A DNA stretch of 10,443 bases, taken from contig DKEX01000108.1 in assembly GCA_002452295.1 (NCBI GenBank), positions 38,175 to 48,617 on the forward strand, read 5' to 3'. Positions 6,570-10,443 of this stretch are shown in pieces. The number at the start of each line of letters is the position of its first letter. The first letter of the stretch is position 1. The stretch is from Firmicutes bacterium UBA6811. Its GTDB lineage: Bacteria > Bacillota > SHA-98 > UBA4971. Both the position numbers and the translations under genes were made by a program. The notes under the pieces are model-generated. The model was not told the origin of the DNA and searched no databases. It was given only the letters and a program-made list of their open reading frames with translations.

Positions 6570-9155
6570 ATGAACGCGTCGCGGTTTATCGAGCGGCTGA
6601 AGTTGTCCCCTGAGTACCGGGGTCAGATCGTGCACATCGAGAATATCCCGGCGCGACCTGCACGCTATGAGGCCCTGGAGGCGCCTCTTCACCCGCGCGT
6701 GGCGGCGATCCTTGCGAAGACCGGCATCGAGCGACTTTACACGCACCAGGCTCAGGCGATACGCGCGATCCGGGAAGGCCGCGACGTTGCCGTTGTCACC
6801 TCCACCGCCAGCGGGAAGACGCTCTGTTACAACGTGCCCGTCCTCGAGAGGCTCGCGGTCGATCCGTCAGCCAGGGCGCTCTACCTGTTTCCCACGAAGG
6901 CCCTGGCGCAGGACCAGTTGCGGGGCCTGGTCCGTTATCGCGAGATCGATCCGGACATGCCGATCGTAGCCGGGACCTACGACGGCGATACGCCCCCAAA
7001 TGCCAGACGTAAGCTGCGCGACGAAGGAAATGTAATACTGACGAACCCGGACATGCTTCACCAGGGCATCCTCCCGAGGCACCCTTCGTGGGGGCGGCTC
7101 TTCGCAAGCCTTGTGTATGTAGTCATCGACGAGATGCACACATATAGAGGCGTGTTCGGGTCGAACGTCGCCAACGTCATCCGGCGGCTGGAGCGCATTT
7201 GCGAGCATTACGGCGCAAACCCGCAGTTCATATGCTGCTCCGCGACGATCGCAAACCCAAAGGAACTTGCGGAGAAACTCATAGACCGACCGGTCACCCT
7301 CATAGACGACGACGGAGCTCCGAGGGGGCCGAGGAAGTTTGTCTTCTGGAACCCCCCGTTCGTCGATGCGGCGCGGGTGGAGCGGGGCAGCTCGAGCTTC
7401 GAGGCGGAGCGGCTGCTCGTTGACTTGGTTCGCGACAGGGTCCAGACCATCACCTTTGTGAAGGCGCGCGTGGTGGCCGAGCTCATCTACAGGTTCGCCC
7501 AGGAGCAGCTTCAGCGCATAAGCCCGTCCCTGGCAAACGCAGTCAAACCCTACCGAGGGGGTTACCTCCCGGAGGAGCGGCGCGAGATCGAGCGGCGCTT
7601 GTTCTCAGGCGAGCTACTAGGGGTTGCGTCCACCAACGCCCTTGAGCTCGGCATCGATATCGGCAGCCTCGATGCGGCCATCCTTACAGGCTATCCGGGG
7701 ACCATCGCCAGCGCCTGGCAGCAGGCAGGCCGCGCGGGGCGGGGCCAGGAAGAGGCCCTCGTAGTCCTGGTCGGCCAGAGCACGCCGATAGACCAGTACC
7801 TGATGAGCCATCCCGAGTACTTCTTCGGGAGGACGACCGAGGGCGCGGTCATCGACCCGCACAACCCCTACGTGCTTGCGAGGCACCTCCGCTGCGCGGC
7901 GTTCGAGCTGCCGCTGGGGGCGAAGGACATCGCGAGGTTCGGGGAGTACATGCCCGCCATCCTCGAGATCCTTGAAGAGCGGCGAGAGGTGGCGAGACGC
8001 GGGAACAGGTGGTACTGGTCGCATCCGTCCTACCCGTCGGAGGCCGTCAAGCTGCGCAACATGTCGGACAACACATATACCATCGTGGATACGACCCAGG
8101 ACCCGGCAGGGCGCGAGGTGCCGCGACGCGATACCGGAGCGAACCGGGTCATCGGCACCATGGACGAGCTCTCGGCCTTCGAGCAGATCCATCCCGAGGC
8201 CATCTACCTTCATGACGGCGAGACGTATTTCGTGTCGGAGCTCGACGTTGACAAGAAGGTTGCCTACGTGGAGAAAGCGGACGTTGACTATTTCACGCAG
8301 TCGGTAGCCGAGTCCACCGTGAAGATCGAGAACGAGCAAGAGAATGCGAAGGTTCACCGGGCCACGGCGGCGTTCGGTGACGTGACGGTCACGTCGCTCG
8401 TTTACATGTTCAAGAAGATCAGGTTCCACGGGCGCGACAGCATCGGCTTCGGCAAGGTCAGCCTGCCGCCCCAGGTGATGGGGACGGCCGCTTTCTGGCT
8501 GGTGCCGCCCGTCTCCACATTGAACCTGGTGCGCGAGTGGGGGCGCGACCCATCGGAGGGGCTCTACGGGATCGGCAACGTCATCACGGAGGTGGTGCCC
8601 CTTTTCGCCATGTGCGACCCGAGGGACGTGGGGGCGGTCGTGGACTCGCTCAACACGGGTTCGCCCACCCTGTTCGTGTACGACCGCTACCCGGGCGGCG
8701 TGGGGTTCGCCGAGCGGGCGTACAGGACCCTGGAGAAGGTGCTCGATGCGTGCCTTGATCTTGTGAAGGGGTGCAGGTGCGACGACGGATGCCCGTCGTG
8801 CGTGGGCGCGCCGGTGCCGCCGTTCGCTCAGAACGACCCTGACCTTTCGCCGAGGGGCCGGGTGCCCGACAAGGAGGCGGCGCTCATAATCCTCCACGAC
8901 CTTCTTGAAAAGGGTCCATACATTCCGAAACCTGTGGAAAAGCCGACGTATCTTGCGGATGGAGCAGGGTGGCCAGGGTCTACGGAGTTGGCGGGGCTGC
9001 CCGGCGCCCGGACTGGCTTGTCTTCGGCGGGTGGACGCGGAAGCGATGAAGCGGTTGACGATGCCGAGGACTCTGTCCCACTTCCGGTGCGCCGTTTGCC
9101 TGAGAGTATGGAGACTCGCCTGCGCCGCCAGCTGGCGCGGCTCGACAGGCGGTGA
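6570..9155 (+). CDS. mrfA: MrfA (YprA)-family DExH DNA helicase with C-terminal zinc-binding domain
   Basis: Encodes 861 residues. Helicase motifs in order: Q motif YTHQAQA (57-63), I TASGKT (79-84), Ia PTKALAQDQ (108-116), Ib TNPDML (158-163), II DEMH (187-190), III SAT (224-226), IV FVKAR (296-300), V STNALELGIDIG (about 354-365) and VI QQAGRAGR (384-391). The C-terminal half carries the DUF1998-type region with a CXCX3CX2C cluster (Cys735, 737, 741, 744) plus Cys728. B. subtilis MrfA is a 3'-5' ATP-dependent helicase acting in a mitomycin C excision-repair pathway, and its four cysteines bind zinc. All motifs are intact. The chain is about 110 residues longer than the B. subtilis protein, mostly in a Gly/Asp-rich tail after the cluster. 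The ATG at 6570 fits the family start (MN..RFIERLKLSPEYRGQIV); GTGs at 6558 and 6561 are alternatives. The partner exonuclease MrfB is not adjacent. Confidence 0.88.
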   Translation: MNASRFIERLKLSPEYRGQIVHIENIPARPARYEALEAPLHPRVAAILAKTGIERLYTHQAQAIRAIREGRDVAVVTSTASGKTLCYNVPVLERLAVDPSARALYLFPTKALAQDQLRGLVRYREIDPDMPIVAGTYDGDTPPNARRKLRDEGNVILTNPDMLHQGILPRHPSWGRLFASLVYVVIDEMHTYRGVFGSNVANVIRRLERICEHYGANPQFICCSATIANPKELAEKLIDRPVTLIDDDGAPRGPRKFVFWNPPFVDAARVERGSSSFEAERLLVDLVRDRVQTITFVKARVVAELIYRFAQEQLQRISPSLANAVKPYRGGYLPEERREIERRLFSGELLGVASTNALELGIDIGSLDAAILTGYPGTIASAWQQAGRAGRGQEEALVVLVGQSTPIDQYLMSHPEYFFGRTTEGAVIDPHNPYVLARHLRCAAFELPLGAKDIARFGEYMPAILEILEERREVARRGNRWYWSHPSYPSEAVKLRNMSDNTYTIVDTTQDPAGREVPRRDTGANRVIGTMDELSAFEQIHPEAIYLHDGETYFVSELDVDKKVAYVEKADVDYFTQSVAESTVKIENEQENAKVHRATAAFGDVTVTSLVYMFKKIRFHGRDSIGFGKVSLPPQVMGTAAFWLVPPVSTLNLVREWGRDPSEGLYGIGNVITEVVPLFAMCDPRDVGAVVDSLNTGSPTLFVYDRYPGGVGFAERAYRTLEKVLDACLDLVKGCRCDDGCPSCVGAPVPPFAQNDPDLSPRGRVPDKEAALIILHDLLEKGPYIPKPVEKPTYLADGAGWPGSTELAGLPGARTGLSSAGGRGSDEAVDDAEDSVPLPVRRLPESMETRLRRQLARLDRR

Positions 9156-9428
9156 GAGCGAGGGCCGGTCGCCTTCACTTCTGCGGAAGCCACTGAAATG
9201 CATCGGCATTGCGAGATCGGCTACCGCATCGCGCAGTCCACGCCCGATCTGGTGGCAATCTCCGACTGGGTCCTCAAGCACCATGAATGGTGGAACGGGC
9301 GGGGTTACCCCCTCGGCCTCGAGGGGGAAGCAATCCCGCTGGAGTGCCGCATATTCGCAATTGCGGATGCGTACGTTGCCATGACCAGCGACCGCCCGTA
9401 CCGGAAAGCCATGAGTCATACGGTATAA
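9156..9428 (+). pseudogene. HD-GYP domain fragment (broken c-di-GMP phosphodiesterase-type protein)
   Basis: Beginning one codon after the helicase stop and in the same frame, the reading frame encodes the middle of an HD-GYP domain: GPVAFTSAEATEMHRHCEIGY, then WVLKHHEWWNGRGYP, GLEGEAIPLECRIFAIADAY and MTSDRPYRKAMSH. HD-GYP proteins hydrolyse cyclic di-GMP. The N-terminal part with the catalytic HD pair is missing, the usual DAYDAM reads DAYVAM, and a TAA interrupts just after KAMSHTV. A possible downstream remnant, RRADGFVPELTDCVREC (9555-9602, same frame), looks like the family's closing AGTQFDPELVD segment after an insertion of roughly 115 bases. The ATG at 9198 has no good ribosome site. 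The fragment is very unlikely to be functional. Bases 9429-9554 show no recognisable coding sequence. Confidence 0.7.
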
Positions 9429-9666
9429 GCCTCTTCGCCAGTCACGCATCTCCATCACGTCTGCCCTTCACTTTGCTGACCGGGCGCGGCCTGGTCATTT
9501 GCCACGAGCCTCCGGCTTCTGGGTCTTCAGTCACCAGGCGAGTCGGTGCACAGAAGGGCGGACGGCTTCGTCCCAGAATTGACCGACTGTGTCCGGGAGT
9601 GCTCAGTGAAAGATAAGGTGAGACTAATCGGAAGGGAATCGCGCAATCCTGTCGAAATGTACTGTT

Positions 9667-9682
9667 ATGGAAACGTTTGCAT
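9667..9682. promoter_or_regulatory. Orphan LacI-family operator
   Basis: ATGGAAACGTTTGCAT is a 16-bp palindrome with only one mismatched symmetric pair, centred on AAACGTTT. LacI-family repressors of the RbsR/ScrR/PurR type bind sequences with this core. It lies about 45 bp before the first recognisable remnant of a ribokinase, the enzyme typically found in RbsR-controlled operons. No repressor gene and no convincing -35/-10 pair are visible here, so the site is probably a relic. Bases 9603-9666 hold nothing else recognisable. Confidence 0.5.
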
Positions 9683-9710
9683 CCCATCTCCTCCCAGCTC
9701 TCAGTTCCAT

Positions 9711-10236
9711 CTTCGACTTGAACCGATGATTCAGTATCATGCCCGGCGGATACCGGCTAAGGTACCTTGGGGAATCTTTGGGGGTAAGGGTCATCCTCGA
9801 TCCGGCACCCGCACGTCAACTTCCGAGAAGTCTACTATCAGCAGTCGATATAGTTATACCTAATGAGCACGAGATATCCGTGCTCACCGGGCGTAAGGTG
9901 ACAGACATCGATTCCGCACAATCGGCGGCGTCTGAGTTACTGACCCAGGGTGTAGGGTGCGCAATCATCAAACTTGGGGAACGCGGGGCCGTACTGGCCC
10001 AAGGTGGCTCTTCTTTACATATCCCTGCTTTCCAGGTCCGCGCCGTGGACACTACTGCTGCAGGCGACGCATTCGCCGGCGGCCTTGCTGCCGCAATTAT
10101 GGAGAGGAAGACCATCGGCGAGGCATGCGTTTTCGCAAGCGCGGTGGCGGCGCTTTCGGTAGAAAAGCCGGGAGCCGAAACATCCATGCCGACACGCGCC
10201 GATGTAGATGAGTTCCTCAGGGCAAGATCGCAGTGA
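9711..10236 (+). pseudogene. rbsK: Ribokinase (PfkB family), 3' half with frameshift
   Basis: The frame from 9739 to 10236 encodes the C-terminal half of a ribokinase: GVRVILDPAPARQLP, the PNE motif, a KLGERGA turn, and the second PfkB signature DTTAAGDAFAGG with the catalytic Asp at residue 110 of this frame. It ends normally (SMPTRADVDEFL). Ribokinase phosphorylates D-ribose at O5 using ATP, and the family is about 300 residues; roughly the first 140, including the sugar-binding lid and first PfkB signature, are absent. In another frame, 9711-9761 encodes LRLEPMIQYHARRIPAK, which matches the segment before GVRVILDPAPA in ribokinases, so a frameshift lies at about 9762-9775 near CTTGGGG/CTTTGGGGG repeats. 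The ATG at 9739 has no Shine-Dalgarno. A 165-residue product would lack a complete sugar site. Confidence 0.72.
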
Positions 10237-10257
10237 GGCCCGGACCGACGTGGGCCT
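10236..10257 (+). terminator. Short inverted repeat after ribokinase remnant
   Basis: AGGCCC (10236-10241) pairs with GGGCCT (10252-10257) around a 10-nt loop, starting on the last base of the ribokinase stop codon. The placement suits a terminator, but the stem is only 6 bp and GCGGG follows instead of a T-run. Confidence 0.25.
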
Positions 10258-10347
10258 GCGGGATGAACGCGCACTTTAAGGAGAGATTGCACCGGGCCCG
10301 GGAGCATGTTTCTTTCTATAGTGGGGGATCTGGCTTCTTCAAGAGAG

Positions 10348-10386
10348 AACGCCGTCTCCACCGCGTCTTGGCGGTGTACCGGCGTT
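10348..10386 (+). promoter_or_regulatory. Leader hairpin before the glutamine amidotransferase start
   Basis: AACGCCG (10348-10354) pairs with CGGCGTT (10380-10386), and inside it CACCGC (10359-10364) pairs with GCGGTG (10371-10376). This gives a two-stage stem ending 7 bases before the ATG at 10394. The GGAG at 10387-10390, the only Shine-Dalgarno candidate, directly abuts the stem. An alternative pairing of GTCTCCA (10354-10360) with TGGAGAC (10386-10392) would cover it. The layout could gate translation, but no known riboswitch or T-box motif is recognised. TATAGT at 10317-10322 is a possible -10 without a clear -35. Confidence 0.3.
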
Positions 10387-10393
10387 GGAGACC

Positions 10394-10443
10394 ATGGCAG
10401 AGACTCACTGTGGCATAGCAGGCGTAATCTACAGTCGCAGCTC
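10394..10443 (+). CDS. Class II glutamine amidotransferase, N-terminus only (cut by window end)
   Basis: Only 16 full codons are present, reading MAETHCGIAGVIYSRS. The CGIAGVI stretch is the hallmark start of class II (Ntn-type) glutamine amidotransferase domains, in which the cysteine becomes the N-terminal nucleophile that releases ammonia from glutamine. Candidates include GlmS, PurF, asparagine synthetase and the GltB/GlxB-type glutamate synthase subunit; CGIAGVI looks closest to the last type. The cysteine is residue 6 rather than 2, so a short leader would have to be removed, as with the PurF propeptide, unless translation starts elsewhere. GGAG only 3 bases before the ATG is closer than usual. 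With so little sequence the identification is tentative. Confidence 0.4.
   Translation, partial: MAETHCGIAGVIYSRS

Noticed and set aside
7617..9458. Long minus-strand reading frame (613 codons) opposite the helicase
   Set aside because: Antisense shadow of mrfA and the HD-GYP fragment, with low-complexity basic composition and no motifs or ribosome site.
9546..9863. 105-codon plus-strand frame as an independent gene
   Set aside because: It joins pieces resembling the HD-GYP tail and the ribokinase middle and then runs out of frame through real ribokinase sequence, so it is a mosaic of remnants.
10264..10418. Possible small basic protein (51 codons) before the amidotransferase
   Set aside because: No ribosome site, Arg-rich low-information sequence, and it overlaps the leader hairpin and the amidotransferase start in another frame.
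1..10443. CRISPR arrays, tRNA or rRNA genes, insertion sequences
   Set aside because: No regularly spaced direct repeats, cloverleaf, rRNA core sequence or transposase coding sequence was seen on either strand.

Overview
The window looks like a GC-rich, endospore-forming member of the Bacillota, probably a clostridial or deep-branching lineage. The first half encodes three proteins built from repeated DUF3794/SPOCS modules, two of them ending in a LysM domain. This is the architecture of clostridial spore coat morphogenesis proteins such as SipL of Clostridioides difficile. Purine-rich Shine-Dalgarno sites, GTG/TTG starts and a YprA/MrfA-type helicase fit the same assignment. The exact species cannot be read from the sequence.

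Layout. (1) 1-5380: three tandem SPOCS paralogues on the + strand (211-1803, 2048-3466, 3679-5313), carrying nine SPOCS modules in total. They are separated by 211-244 bp gaps, and long GC-rich hairpins without U-tracts bracket every gene. Genes 1 and 3 have a CATANNNTA box upstream that resembles the -10 element of late mother-cell sporulation sigma factors. (2) 5453-6301, minus strand: a two-gene type II toxin-antitoxin operon with an ATGA overlap, a RelE/ParE-like toxin and a candidate Phd/YefM-like antitoxin. Upstream lies a promoter whose spacer contains a 10-bp palindrome, a good candidate for autoregulation. (3) 6570-9155, +: a complete MrfA (YprA)-family DExH helicase with the C-terminal zinc-binding Cys cluster, probably for DNA damage excision repair; no mrfB-like gene is adjacent. 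(4) 9156-10236: gene debris. It holds the middle of an HD-GYP domain starting immediately after the helicase stop codon, an orphan LacI-family operator, and the 3' half of a ribokinase with a frameshift at its broken front end. (5) 10237-10443: a hairpin-containing leader and the first 16 codons of what looks like a class II glutamine amidotransferase, cut by the window edge.

The three SPOCS genes probably act together in the coat layer around the forespore, with the LysM proteins as likely anchors and the LysM-less one as a possible pure scaffold. The toxin-antitoxin pair, the helicase and the debris are not functionally linked to the coat genes by anything visible. They suggest that the right half has been reshaped by deletion and decay.
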